The notes under the pieces were generated by a model. It made no database searches, was not told where the DNA came from, and saw only the letters and a program-made list of their open reading frames with translations. Positions 8,595 to 16,686 of a stretch of 64,000 nt of DNA are shown in pieces; the stretch's first letter is position 1, and each line of letters begins with the position of its first letter. Source of the DNA: Rhodococcoides corynebacterioides NBRC 14404 (GTDB lineage Bacteria > Actinomycetota > Actinomycetes > Mycobacteriales > Mycobacteriaceae); the NCBI RefSeq assembly GCF_001894765.1, contig NZ_BCWV01000005.1:1-64000 (forward strand). Reading direction: 5' to 3'. The position numbers and the translations under genes were made by a program.

Positions 8595-9680
8595 ATGCCA
8601 CAGCACGTCCGCGGCGTCGTCGCACGAAGCAAGGGCGCCCCGGTGACCACCGAGACCGTCGTCGTCCCCGACCCGGGGCCGAACGACGTGGTGGTCGCGA
8701 TCCAGGCGTGCGGCGTGTGCCACACCGACCTCCACTACCGCGAGGGCGGCATCAACGACGAGTTCCCGTTCCTGCTCGGCCACGAGGCCGCCGGAGTGGT
8801 CGAGACCGTCGGCGACGACGTCACGCACGTCGCTCCCGGAGACTTCGTGGTGCTCAACTGGCGCGCCGTGTGCGGCCAGTGCCGGGCGTGCAAGCGCGGT
8901 GAGCCGTGGTACTGCTTCGACACCCACAACGCCTCGAAGAAGATGACCCTCGAGGACGGCACCGAACTCACCCCGGCGCTCGGCATCGGAGCGTTCGCGG
9001 ACAAGACGCTCGTCCACGAAGGCCAGTGCACGAAGGTCGATCCCGACGCCGACCCGGCCGTGGTCGGGTTGCTCGGCTGCGGCGTGATGGCCGGGATCGG
9101 CGCTGCGATGAACACCGGCAACGTCGGCCGCGGTGATTCCGTCGCGGTCATCGGCTGCGGCGGCGTCGGCGACGCGGCCATCGCCGGTGCGCGACTCGCG
9201 GGCGCCGGCACGATCATCGCCGTCGATCGCGACAAGGGGAAGCTCGACTGGGCGACGGAACTCGGCGCGACGCACACCGTGGACGCCTCCGCCGTCGACG
9301 CTGTCGAGGCCATCCAGGAGCTCACCGGCGGCAACGGTGCAGACGTGGTCATCGACGCCGTCGGTCGGCCCGAGACGTGGAAGCAGGCGTTCTACGCCCG
9401 CGATCTGGCGGGCACCGTCGTCCTCGTCGGCGTCCCGACGCCGGAGATGACCGTCGAGATGCCGCTCATCGACTTCTTCTCCCGCGGCGGATCGCTGAAG
9501 TCCTCCTGGTACGGCGACTGCCTGCCCGAGCGCGACTTCCCGATGCTGGTCGACCTCTACCGCCAGGGCCGTCTGCCGCTCGAGAAGTTCGTCTCCGAAC
9601 GCATCGGTCTGGAGGACGTCGAGGCCGCGTTCGATGCCGCCGCGGCGGGTCGCGTTCTGCGCTCGGTGGTGGTCCTGTGA
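8595..9680 (+). CDS. mscR: S-nitrosomycothiol reductase / mycothiol-dependent formaldehyde dehydrogenase
   Basis: MscR is a zinc alcohol-dehydrogenase-family enzyme that uses mycothiol adducts: it oxidises S-hydroxymethyl-mycothiol with NAD and reduces S-nitrosomycothiol. The 361-residue product has catalytic zinc ligands Cys42 ([10 protein letters not shown]) and His63-Glu64 (LLGHEAAG), structural zinc cysteines 91, 94, 97 and 105 ([15 protein letters not shown]), and the nucleotide-binding [16 protein letters not shown] purine-rich AGAGGAGAG precedes the ATG. It overlaps by 4 bases a metallo-beta-lactamase gene, the same pairing as Rv2259-Rv2260 in M. tuberculosis. Its presence implies a mycothiol-producing actinobacterium. 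Confidence 0.93.
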   Translation: MPQHVRGVVARSKGAPVTTETVVVPDPGPNDVVVAIQACGVCHTDLHYREGGINDEFPFLLGHEAAGVVETVGDDVTHVAPGDFVVLNWRAVCGQCRACKRGEPWYCFDTHNASKKMTLEDGTELTPALGIGAFADKTLVHEGQCTKVDPDADPAVVGLLGCGVMAGIGAAMNTGNVGRGDSVAVIGCGGVGDAAIAGARLAGAGTIIAVDRDKGKLDWATELGATHTVDASAVDAVEAIQELTGGNGADVVIDAVGRPETWKQAFYARDLAGTVVLVGVPTPEMTVEMPLIDFFSRGGSLKSSWYGDCLPERDFPMLVDLYRQGRLPLEKFVSERIGLEDVEAAFDAAAAGRVLRSVVVL

Positions 9681-10309
9681 GCGGCGCCCTGCGCATCGAC
9701 CGGGTCGTCACGTCCGGGACCTTCGCGCTCGACGGCGGGGAGTGGGACGTCGACAACAACATCTGGGTGATCGGGGACGACTCCGAGGTGGTGATCGTCG
9801 ACGCCGCGCACGACGCCGACCCCATCGTCGACGCCGTGGCCGGCCGGACGGTCGTCGCGGTGATCTGCACGCACGGCCACAACGATCACGTGACCGTCGC
9901 TCCGGAACTGGCTCGGCGTCTCGACGCGCCGATCCTGCTCCACCCGGCCGACGACGTCCTGTGGGAGCAGACCCATCCCGGCGTCGGCCACCGGGAACTC
10001 GCCGACGGCGACCGGATCGCCGTGGCGGGCACGACCGTGCAGGTGCTGCACACCCCGGGCCACTCGCCCGGGTCCTCGTGCCTGTACCTCCCCGAAGCGG
10101 GGGAGCTCTTCAGCGGCGACACCCTGTTCTCCGGCGGCCCCGGAGCCACCGGCCGCTCCTACTCGGACTTTCCGACGATCATCGGCAGCATCCGCGAGCG
10201 GCTGTTCGCGCTGCCGCCGGAGACGACGGTGCGCACCGGGCACGGCGACGGCACCACCATCGGGACGGAGTCGCCGCACCTCGAGGAGTGGATCGCGCGC
10301 GGCTCCTGA
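9677..10309 (+). CDS. MBL-fold metallo-hydrolase, mscR partner
   Basis: The 210-residue product is a glyoxalase-II-like metallo-beta-lactamase-fold hydrolase. It carries the metal motif THGHNDH (H66, H68, D70, H71), the second His in HTPGHSPGS and the Asp in LFSGDTLF, and a C-terminal [10 protein letters not shown] with the last ligand. The GTG start overlaps the mscR stop in GTGA, so expression is coupled. By context it may hydrolyse the S-formyl-mycothiol produced by MscR, acting like S-formylglutathione hydrolase in the glutathione pathway; that is inference from pairing, not shown by the sequence. Confidence 0.88.
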   Translation: MSGALRIDRVVTSGTFALDGGEWDVDNNIWVIGDDSEVVIVDAAHDADPIVDAVAGRTVVAVICTHGHNDHVTVAPELARRLDAPILLHPADDVLWEQTHPGVGHRELADGDRIAVAGTTVQVLHTPGHSPGSSCLYLPEAGELFSGDTLFSGGPGATGRSYSDFPTIIGSIRERLFALPPETTVRTGHGDGTTIGTESPHLEEWIARGS

Positions 10310-10441
10310 TCGGGACCGGCCGGCCGGATAACGAACCGGACACCCCGCGGTGTGGGTGCGGTCGGCAGCCCGGTGCTCTGTGCGATGCTCGCCGGACCAC
10401 CGGGCTGCGGCCGCACCCGGGTGAGGCGAGATGAGGACACG

Positions 10442-11218
10442 ATGCTGCTGCGCAGGACCCGACTCGGAGTCGCAGGATGCCTGGGAGCCGGTGCCGTTCT
10501 GCTCACCGCGGCCTGCGGCGGCAGCACCGTCGAGGGCGTGCCGGAGGCCGCCCGCACCTCCGTGCCGTCGACCGGCTCGACCACGGCGTCGGCCCCGACC
10601 ACGCCGTCCACGCCGTCGAGCGACAGCGTGACTCCGACGTCGCCCGCCGCCGCGTCGGCTCTCGCGGCCCTGACCCTCGATCCGTCGGTCTTCCCCTCGA
10701 CGTACCAGGCGGTGGTGTTGCCCCCGCAGGCCGTGGCCCAGGCCGCGCAGGATCTCGACGGTGTCGCCGCCGGGGCCTCCGTGGACCCGGCCGGATGCAA
10801 GCCCGACCGGCCGACGGCCGATCCCGACGCGACGTCCCTGGTGGTCGGCACCGACCCGGTGAACCGCGCGACGGTGTCGGTCGAACTCGCTCGGGTGTCC
10901 GACACGCTCGAGTCCCTGCGCTCCCGGACCGAGGAGTGCGGCACCGTCCGCACGACGGCCGGCGGGGTCACCGCAGAGGTGGTCAGCGAGCTCGTGCCGC
11001 CGCCGCCCCTCGGTGCGGACGACACGCTGGCCGTGCGCCGCACCGTCTCCTCCGGCGGCGGGGCGGACGAGATCACCCAGTCGATGCTCTCGCTCGTCGG
11101 GCAGATCGACGACGTCCGCGTCACCGCCACGTACATGTCGTTCGGTGCGGGGGAGCCCGACACCGCGACGCTGGACCTGGTGTTCCGCGAGGCGGTGCAG
11201 AAGGTCAAGAACGGCTGA
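10442..11218 (+). CDS. secreted lipoprotein, function unknown
   Basis: The 258-residue product begins MLLRRTRLGVAG and has a hydrophobic stretch ending in LLTAAC, a plausible lipobox with Cys25 as the lipidated residue, followed by a Thr/Ser/Pro-rich linker to about residue 65. The folded part (LDPSVFPSTYQAVVLPPQ onward) contains two conserved-looking Cys near 110 and 160 that could form a disulfide outside the membrane. It resembles small mycobacterial lipoproteins of the PknH-sensor/DUF5642 sort, but I cannot name it. The start at 10442 is the one that yields a lipoprotein signal. Confidence 0.75.
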   Translation: MLLRRTRLGVAGCLGAGAVLLTAACGGSTVEGVPEAARTSVPSTGSTTASAPTTPSTPSSDSVTPTSPAAASALAALTLDPSVFPSTYQAVVLPPQAVAQAAQDLDGVAAGASVDPAGCKPDRPTADPDATSLVVGTDPVNRATVSVELARVSDTLESLRSRTEECGTVRTTAGGVTAEVVSELVPPPPLGADDTLAVRRTVSSGGGADEITQSMLSLVGQIDDVRVTATYMSFGAGEPDTATLDLVFREAVQKVKNG

Positions 11219-11224
11219 TCGAGC

Positions 11225-12001
11225 GTGATGTTCGACTCCGTGACGGGGACAGCGGATCTGTTCCGAGTCCTCGATCTCACCGGCGTGGTGGCCAACGCGC
11301 TGCTCGGCGGGGCGGTCGCCCGCGCCATGCGTTTCGATCTGGTCGGGTTCTCGGTCCTCGCCGTCGTCTCCGGGCTCGGCGGCGGCATCATCCGTGACAC
11401 CTTGCTGCAGGCCGGTCCGCCGGTCGCGCTCACCGACTACCGCTACCTGACCGCCGCGTTGCTCGGTGCCCTGGTCGCCTTCGCGGTGCGGTTCGAAGGA
11501 CGCGGCTGGGATCGCGTCTTCCCGTACGTCGATGCTCTGGCGCTCGGCTGCTGGGCTGCGGCCGGGGCCCAGAAGACGCTGGGAGTGGGGTTGGGGTGGC
11601 TGCCCGCGATCGGGCTCGGCGCCGTGACCGCCGTGGGTGGGGGAGCGGTCCGCGACATCGCCGTCGGCCGTGTCCCCGCAATCTTCGGTGGGAACACCCT
11701 CTACGCGACCTGTGCGCTGGCGGGCAGCGCGACGCTGGTGGTGGTCCAGTCCCTGACCGGCACCGACGCGGGCCTGGTGGCGGGCACGGTGGTGGGGGCC
11801 TCGCTGTGTGTGGTCGCGCGGTGGCGCGGCTGGATGCTCCCGGAGGGCGTGCCCTGGTCCAGGTTGCCCAAGCCGACGTTGCCCAAGCCGACGTTGCCGG
11901 CCCCCGTGCGGCGTCGGCGGGTGTCGACCCGCCGCCCCGGGCGCTCGACCACGATCCGGCGGTGGTGGAACCGGCTCAGGGGCTCTCGACGATCACGGTG
12001 A
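11225..12001 (+). CDS. TRIC-type (UPF0126) membrane channel protein
   Basis: The 258-residue product has six to seven hydrophobic helices and the two pseudo-repeats of the UPF0126/TRIC family, each with a Gly-rich turn before a basic residue: [15 protein letters not shown] and [16 protein letters not shown]. Related TRIC proteins are trimeric cation (K+) channels of the plasma membrane. After the last helix comes a basic tail of about 60 residues containing the repeated [14 protein letters not shown], encoded by a 15-base direct repeat near 11865-11895. Translation can start at GTG 11225 or ATG 11228. Its 3' end overlaps the 3' end of the convergent dtd gene by 26 bases. Confidence 0.85.
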   Translation: MMFDSVTGTADLFRVLDLTGVVANALLGGAVARAMRFDLVGFSVLAVVSGLGGGIIRDTLLQAGPPVALTDYRYLTAALLGALVAFAVRFEGRGWDRVFPYVDALALGCWAAAGAQKTLGVGLGWLPAIGLGAVTAVGGGAVRDIAVGRVPAIFGGNTLYATCALAGSATLVVVQSLTGTDAGLVAGTVVGASLCVVARWRGWMLPEGVPWSRLPKPTLPKPTLPAPVRRRRVSTRRPGRSTTIRRWWNRLRGSRRSR

Positions 12002-12405
12002 CCGGCCCGTCGTTCAGCCGACTCGACCGCCATGTGCGCGCCGAACACGCCGGTCGCGACGGTGATGCCCCGCGCGCGCAGGGTCTCCACGACCGCCCCG
12101 ACCAGTGGCTCGGCGACCGGACCGGGGGCGGCGCCGTTCCACGACGGGCGTCGGCCCTTGCGCGTGTCGCCGTAGAGGGTGAACTGCGAGACCACGAGCA
12201 CGCCCGCCTCGGGTACTTCGGACACCGACCGCTCACCCGGAAGAATCCGCAGCTCGGCGATCTTGCGGGCGACGTGCTCGACGTCTGTGTGTCCGTCGGA
12301 CGGCGCGACACCGAGGAGGACGAGCACCCCCGGACCGATCTCCCCGACCACGCGGTCCTCGACCCGCACCGTCGCGGACGAGACCCGTTGCAGCACTGCA
12401 CGCAT
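11976..12405 (-). pseudogene. dtd: D-aminoacyl-tRNA deacylase, interrupted by a one-base frameshift
   Basis: DTD removes D-amino acids from mischarged tRNA in the cytoplasm. The frame from ATG 12405 encodes [17 protein letters not shown], the catalytic [17 protein letters not shown] and VFGAHMAVE. The expected cross-subunit Gly-cisPro motif LNDGPVT appears only in another frame, ending at TGA 11976-11978. Removing one base from the CC at 12018-12019 (GG in the gene) gives [17 protein letters not shown] and a normal 142-residue protein. As written, the frame reads on without the motif into sequence antisense to the TRIC gene. Sequencing error, true mutation or programmed shifting are all possible; error is the simplest. 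Confidence 0.8.
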
Positions 12406-12550
12406 GGTGACGATCGTGGCATGCCGACCGGTCGCCGCGCGGGCCGGTGTTCTCCCCGGGGTCGCGTGCATCCACAGGTTCGCCCGGGTGGACCCGTCGG
12501 CCCAGGTCACGCTCCGACCCCGGTCGGCAGCCCGGCGCAGAGTGCGGCAC

Positions 12551-13621
12551 ATGACCAGACATCCCTACGCCGCCCACCGCCGCGACGACCATCCGCTCGA
12601 TCCTCCGCTGCGCGCCACCGTGGCGACGGTGGGCGACCTCCTCGCTGCCGTTCCGGCCCTGCTGGGTTTCGTGCCCGAGTCCTCGCTCGTCCTGATCTGC
12701 CTCGCGACCGGACCGACGACGACGGTGCGCATGACCATGCGCCAGGACCTGACCGCGTCGCCCGACGCTCCGGACCTGCTCGCGGCGATCGAGCGCTGCG
12801 CCCTGGTCTGCGACCGCGAGGCCTTCGACACGGTCGTCGCGGTCCTGATCACCGGTGACCGAGCGCCCGAGAGCTACGAGCCCGTGGTCGACGCTCTACG
12901 GGCAGCGTTCGACCCGCTCGACATCGACGTCCCGGGCGTACACGCGGTGACCACGCTCGTCGCGGGCGCGACCTGGATCAGCCTGGGCGGCGATCCGCGG
13001 CGCGGAATTCTGCCGGATCCGCGCTCGTCGGCCGTCGCGGCGTCGACCGTGATGCGGGGGCGGCCGATCCGGCCCTCCCGGTCCGAGCTGGCGCGACTGC
13101 TCGCACCGACGTCGGAGACGGACCGTGACCGGTTCGCCCGCCAGTGCGCCGTCGCATTCGGCGACGTCGTGAGCGAGTACCCGGGCGAGGTGCTCGCCCG
13201 CGTACTCGACGACCTCGAGGCCGACCTCGACGCCGACGGGGTGGTCGACGCCGGCGCAGCGGCTCGCGCGATGGCGGCGCTGACCCTGCTGCCCGTCCGC
13301 GACGCCCTGCTGGGGCTCGCCGGCGGCCCGTTGGACTCCGTCGCGGGTGGTCTGTGGGTGGAGCTGACCCGGCGAGTCGACGGACCCGACCGGGCGGCAC
13401 CCGCCACGATGGTGGCGGCGTGGTTCTACCTCCGAGGGGACGGACCGATGGCAGGTGTCGCGCTGGAGGCCGCGCTGCGCGCGGATCCCGGCTATCGCCT
13501 GGCCGTCCTGCTCGACACTGCGCTGCAGAACGGATTGAGTCCCGCGGTGGTGCTCGACCTGGTCGAGTCCGCACGGGGCGTCGCGACGAGCCTCGGGGTC
13601 ACACTGCCGACGGGCGAGTGA
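12551..13621 (+). CDS. DUF4192 domain-containing protein
   Basis: The 356-residue product begins, after a short basic leader, with [27 protein letters not shown], the opening signature of the DUF4192 family common in actinobacteria and of unknown function. The C-terminal part contains a helical repeat-like stretch ([20 protein letters not shown]) that resembles the TPR-like end of the family. No signal peptide or membrane span is evident. The ATG at 12551 is chosen because it is the first before the domain; the frame stays open upstream but there antisense to dtd. It converges with galE, 25 bases apart. Confidence 0.82.
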   Translation: MTRHPYAAHRRDDHPLDPPLRATVATVGDLLAAVPALLGFVPESSLVLICLATGPTTTVRMTMRQDLTASPDAPDLLAAIERCALVCDREAFDTVVAVLITGDRAPESYEPVVDALRAAFDPLDIDVPGVHAVTTLVAGATWISLGGDPRRGILPDPRSSAVAASTVMRGRPIRPSRSELARLLAPTSETDRDRFARQCAVAFGDVVSEYPGEVLARVLDDLEADLDADGVVDAGAAARAMAALTLLPVRDALLGLAGGPLDSVAGGLWVELTRRVDGPDRAAPATMVAAWFYLRGDGPMAGVALEAALRADPGYRLAVLLDTALQNGLSPAVVLDLVESARGVATSLGVTLPTGE

Positions 13622-13646
13622 CGTCGGCCCCGACGGACGAGTCAGG

Positions 13647-14633
13647 TCAGCCTCGGCGCGCCGAGTGCGCGCGGTCGCCGAGCGAGAGGAGGAATTCCCA
13701 GGCATCGGCGACGATGGTGTCGAGGTCGGTGAGCTCGGGCGACCACCCCAGCTCGTCGATGGCCTTAGCACTGGAGGCGACCAGTACCGCCGGATCGCCC
13801 GGGCGTCGCGGCGAGTCCACGACCGGGATGTCCCGGCCGGTGACCCGGCGGCACGACTCGATCACCTCGCGGACGGAGAAGCCGGCGCCGCTGCCGAGGT
13901 TGAAGATGCGGTGCTGCCCGGGGACGCTCCGGTCGATCGCTCGCAGGTGCGCGTCCGCGAGGTCCCGCACGTGGATGTAGTCACGGACCGCGGTGCCGTC
14001 GGGCGTGGGCCAGTCGGTACCGAACACCGAGATCGACGCTCGGTGGCCGGCGGCCACCTGCAGGACCAGCGGAATGAGGTGGGTTTCCACCACCCGGTTC
14101 TCGCCGAGACCGCCGTGGGCGCCGGCGACGTTGAAGTACCGCAGGCTGGTCGCGCCGAAGCCGTGTGCCGCGGTGTACCCCGTGATCGCGTGATCGATCG
14201 CCAACTTGCTCGCGCCGTAGGGATTGGTGGGGCGGGTGGGGAAGTCCTCGGTGATCGGCGTGCGCTCGGGCTCGCCGTAGGTGGCGGCGGTGGAGGAGAA
14301 GACCAGTCGGGGGACGCCGTGCGCGACGATGGCGTCGAGCAGCGCCAACGCGGTACCGACGTTGCCGCGCCAGTACTTCTCCGGCTGCTCCACCGATTCG
14401 CCCACCAGCGACTGGGCGGCGAAGTGCAGCACACCGTCCACCCCGCCGCCCGCCAGGACGTCGTCGATCCGGTCGGCGACCGGGCCCTCGACGAACGTCG
14501 TGCCCTCGGGCACGCCGTCACGGTTACCGGTGGTGAGGTCGTCGATGACCACCACCTCGTGGCCGGAGTCCGCCAGCACTCCGGCGCACACCGAACCCAC
14601 ATAACCGGCGCCGCCGGTCACCACGTACTTCAC
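13647..14633 (-). CDS. galE: UDP-glucose 4-epimerase
   Basis: GalE interconverts UDP-glucose and UDP-galactose, supplying galactose for the cell-wall arabinogalactan in Mycobacteriales. The 328-residue product has the NAD-binding TGGAGYVGS at its N-terminus, the catalytic SSTAATYG and YGASK (Tyr-x-x-x-Lys) of extended short-chain dehydrogenases, and the substrate-binding LRYFNVAGA. Length is typical. It follows ideR on the same strand with a 31-base gap, the arrangement known for dtxR and galE in corynebacteria, so the two may be co-transcribed. Confidence 0.92.
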   Translation of the reverse strand: MKYVVTGGAGYVGSVCAGVLADSGHEVVVIDDLTTGNRDGVPEGTTFVEGPVADRIDDVLAGGGVDGVLHFAAQSLVGESVEQPEKYWRGNVGTALALLDAIVAHGVPRLVFSSTAATYGEPERTPITEDFPTRPTNPYGASKLAIDHAITGYTAAHGFGATSLRYFNVAGAHGGLGENRVVETHLIPLVLQVAAGHRASISVFGTDWPTPDGTAVRDYIHVRDLADAHLRAIDRSVPGQHRIFNLGSGAGFSVREVIESCRRVTGRDIPVVDSPRRPGDPAVLVASSAKAIDELGWSPELTDLDTIVADAWEFLLSLGDRAHSARRG

Positions 14634-14664
14634 GGCACTCCTCGCATGGTCGCGACCCGGACGG

Positions 14665-15351
14665 TCAGATGGTCTTCACCTGGACGGCGTGCGCCATCTC
14701 GACGGACAGGTCCACGTCGTCGTGCCCGGGCACCGTGATGGTCACCGCGCCCGGCTTCGGGCACACCGTGACGCGCGCGTCCGGTACGACGCCGGCGTCG
14801 CGCAGCCGCGCGATCGTCTCGGGGTCCGACTGCACGTACTCGGCCAGGCGGCGCACCACGACCGCCGTCGGCGTTCCGCTCGGCAGATCCGACAAGCGCA
14901 CCAGATCCTCGACCGGGCTGCTGGGCCGCGACGAGCCGAGCTGGTCCAAGCCGGGAATGGGGTTGCCGTACGGGGAGGTGGTGGGGTTGTCGAGCACCTC
15001 GACGAGGCGACGTTCGACTTCCTCGCTCATCACGTGTTCCCACCGGCAGGCCTCGGCGTGCACGTCCTCCCACCGCAGGCCGATCACGTCGACCAGCAGC
15101 CGCTCCGCCAGCCGGTGCTTGCGCATGACCGCGACCGCGAGTTCGCGGCCCTTCTCGGTGAGTTGCAGATGGCGATCACCGGCGACGAGCAGCAGGCCGT
15201 CCCGCTCCATGCGGGCGACGGTCTGGCTCACCGTGGGTCCGGACTGCTCGAGGCGCTCGGCGATCCGCGCCCGCAGCGGGACCACGCCTTCCTCTTCCAG
15301 GTCGTAGATGGTCCGGAGATACATCTCCGTGGTGTCCACCAAATCCTTCAC
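14665..15351 (-). CDS. ideR: iron-dependent repressor IdeR (DtxR family)
   Basis: IdeR binds Fe2+ and then represses siderophore and iron-uptake genes by binding a 19-bp iron box. The 228-residue product opens [20 protein letters not shown], has the helix-turn-helix [18 protein letters not shown], metal-site residues around [26 protein letters not shown] (including the conserved Cys, His and Glu), and a C-terminal SH3-like domain. The start is GTG at 15351, preceded by GAAGGG; M. tuberculosis IdeR is about the same length. Two likely targets in this window carry iron boxes at 50103 and 59134. It is divergent from acuC. Confidence 0.95.
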   Translation of the reverse strand: MKDLVDTTEMYLRTIYDLEEEGVVPLRARIAERLEQSGPTVSQTVARMERDGLLLVAGDRHLQLTEKGRELAVAVMRKHRLAERLLVDVIGLRWEDVHAEACRWEHVMSEEVERRLVEVLDNPTTSPYGNPIPGLDQLGSSRPSSPVEDLVRLSDLPSGTPTAVVVRRLAEYVQSDPETIARLRDAGVVPDARVTVCPKPGAVTITVPGHDDVDLSVEMAHAVQVKTI

Positions 15352-15374
15352 AATCACACCCTTCGTCTTCTGTA

Positions 15375-15380
15375 ATTCTA
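15375..15380 (-). promoter_or_regulatory. candidate -10 element of ideR
   Basis: On the minus strand TAGAAT fits TANNNT and lies 23 bases before the ideR GTG, giving a short leader with room for the GAAGGG ribosome site. It overlaps a CTACCGGTAG palindrome (15378-15387). Confidence 0.4.
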
Positions 15381-15431
15381 CCGGTAGGGAATCGACGTCG
15401 TGGGTCGGCCGCGTCGGACAGATCGGACACG

Positions 15432-15444
15432 TAGGTTGAACCTC
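15432..15444 (+). promoter_or_regulatory. leaderless promoter of acuC with AGGTTGAACCT palindrome
   Basis: TAGGTT (15432-15437) fits the -10 consensus and is followed after 7 bases directly by the acuC ATG, the spacing expected when transcription begins at the start codon. An 11-bp perfect palindrome AGGTTGAACCT (15433-15443) overlaps the -10 and the predicted start site, so a bound protein would block transcription. It is not an IdeR box: the half-sites are too close. Confidence 0.45.
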
Positions 15445-16686
15445 ATGACCGTGCCGTCGACCACACCCGCGCTCGTCTGGAGCGCGGACTACCTCAAGTA
15501 CCGGTGGAGCGACGACCACCCGATGAACCCCACTCGGTTGGCCCTCACGATGGACCTCGCGACCACACTGGGTCTGCTCGACGACGCGGACACGGTACCG
15601 CCCCTCGCCGCCAGCGACGAGGACCTGTTGCGGGTGCACACGTCGTCCTACGTCCGCGCCGTCAAGCGCGCCCCCGTCGACCTCCCGCTGGGGTCCCGCG
15701 CCACCGAACCCGTGCACGGGCTCGGGTCCGAGGACAACCCGGTGTTCACGGACATGCACGAGGCGAGCGCCGTCGTCGCCGGCGGCACGCTCACCGCCGC
15801 CCGGGCCATCGCGTCGGGTTCCTCGCGCCGCGCCGTCAGCATCGGGGGCGGCATGCATCACGCGATGGCCGATTGGGCGTCGGGCTTCTGCGTCTACAAC
15901 GACGCGGCCATCGCCATCTCGTGGTTGCTCGACAACGGGTACGACCGCATCGCCTACATCGACGTCGACGCCCATCACGGGGACGGCGTCCAGGCCGCGT
16001 TCCTCGACGACCCTCGTGTCATGACCGTCTCGCTGCACCAGCACCCCGCGACGCTCTGGCCGAACACCGGCTGGTCGAGCGAGGCGGGATCGGGCCTCGC
16101 GGAGGGCACGGTGGTCAACGTGCCGGTGCTGCCCGGAACGGGGGATCGGCTGTGGCTGCGGGCCTTCCACGCCGTCGTCCCCGGGGCGGTGGCGGCGTTC
16201 CGGCCCCAGATCCTCGTCAGTCAGTGCGGCGTCGATTCCCACCGCGAGGATCCCCTCGCCGATCTCGGCCTGACCGTCGACGGCCAGCGAGCAGCGTTCC
16301 TCGCCATGCGTGACCTGGCGGACCGGGTCTGCGAGGGCCGGTGGCTTGCGGTGGGCGGCGGAGGATACGGCCTGGTCCGCGTGGTGCCGCGGGCGTGGAC
16401 ACACCTCATCGCCGCGGTCCTCGACCGCGATGTCGATCCGTCGACCGCACTCCCGGACGAGTGGCGCGAACGTGTGCGCGGCGCCGCCCCGAGCATCGAC
16501 CTGCCGTCCACCATGAGCGACGACGGGGACGTCGACTACGCACCCTGGGACGGCCCGGGCGGGGCGCCGTCCTCCGGGGTCGCCACGGCGGACCGCGCAG
16601 TCGAGCGCGTCGACACCGCGATCATCGCGACGCGTCGCGCGGTGTATCCCGCCCTCGGACTCGACCCGGAGGATCCGCGTGACTGA
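15445..16686 (+). CDS. acuC: AcuC-type deacetylase (class I/II histone deacetylase family)
   Basis: AcuC is a zinc-dependent lysine deacetylase; in Bacillus subtilis it reactivates acetylated acetyl-CoA synthetase. The 413-residue product has the family's active-site elements: SIGGGMHHAMADWASGFCVYN (tandem His and Phe-Cys-x-Tyr), the zinc-binding IDVDAHHGDGVQ, SQCGVDSHREDPL and the C-terminal GGGGYG with the catalytic Tyr. The ATG at 15445 appears leaderless. The last codons overlap by 8 bases the GTG start of a GNAT/acyl-CoA-synthetase fusion, so deacetylase and acetyltransferase are translated together. It is divergent from ideR. Confidence 0.9.
   Translation: MTVPSTTPALVWSADYLKYRWSDDHPMNPTRLALTMDLATTLGLLDDADTVPPLAASDEDLLRVHTSSYVRAVKRAPVDLPLGSRATEPVHGLGSEDNPVFTDMHEASAVVAGGTLTAARAIASGSSRRAVSIGGGMHHAMADWASGFCVYNDAAIAISWLLDNGYDRIAYIDVDAHHGDGVQAAFLDDPRVMTVSLHQHPATLWPNTGWSSEAGSGLAEGTVVNVPVLPGTGDRLWLRAFHAVVPGAVAAFRPQILVSQCGVDSHREDPLADLGLTVDGQRAAFLAMRDLADRVCEGRWLAVGGGGYGLVRVVPRAWTHLIAAVLDRDVDPSTALPDEWRERVRGAAPSIDLPSTMSDDGDVDYAPWDGPGGAPSSGVATADRAVERVDTAIIATRRAVYPALGLDPEDPRD

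Noticed and set aside
8525-8902. Leaderless protein starting at GTG 8525 before mscR
   Set aside because: The frame runs out of phase through mscR with an Arg-rich shadow translation; the TAGGGT is better explained as the mscR promoter.
15433-15443. AGGTTGAACCT considered as an IdeR box before acuC
   Set aside because: The half-sites are one base apart, whereas the IdeR box AGGTTAGGCTAACCT has five.
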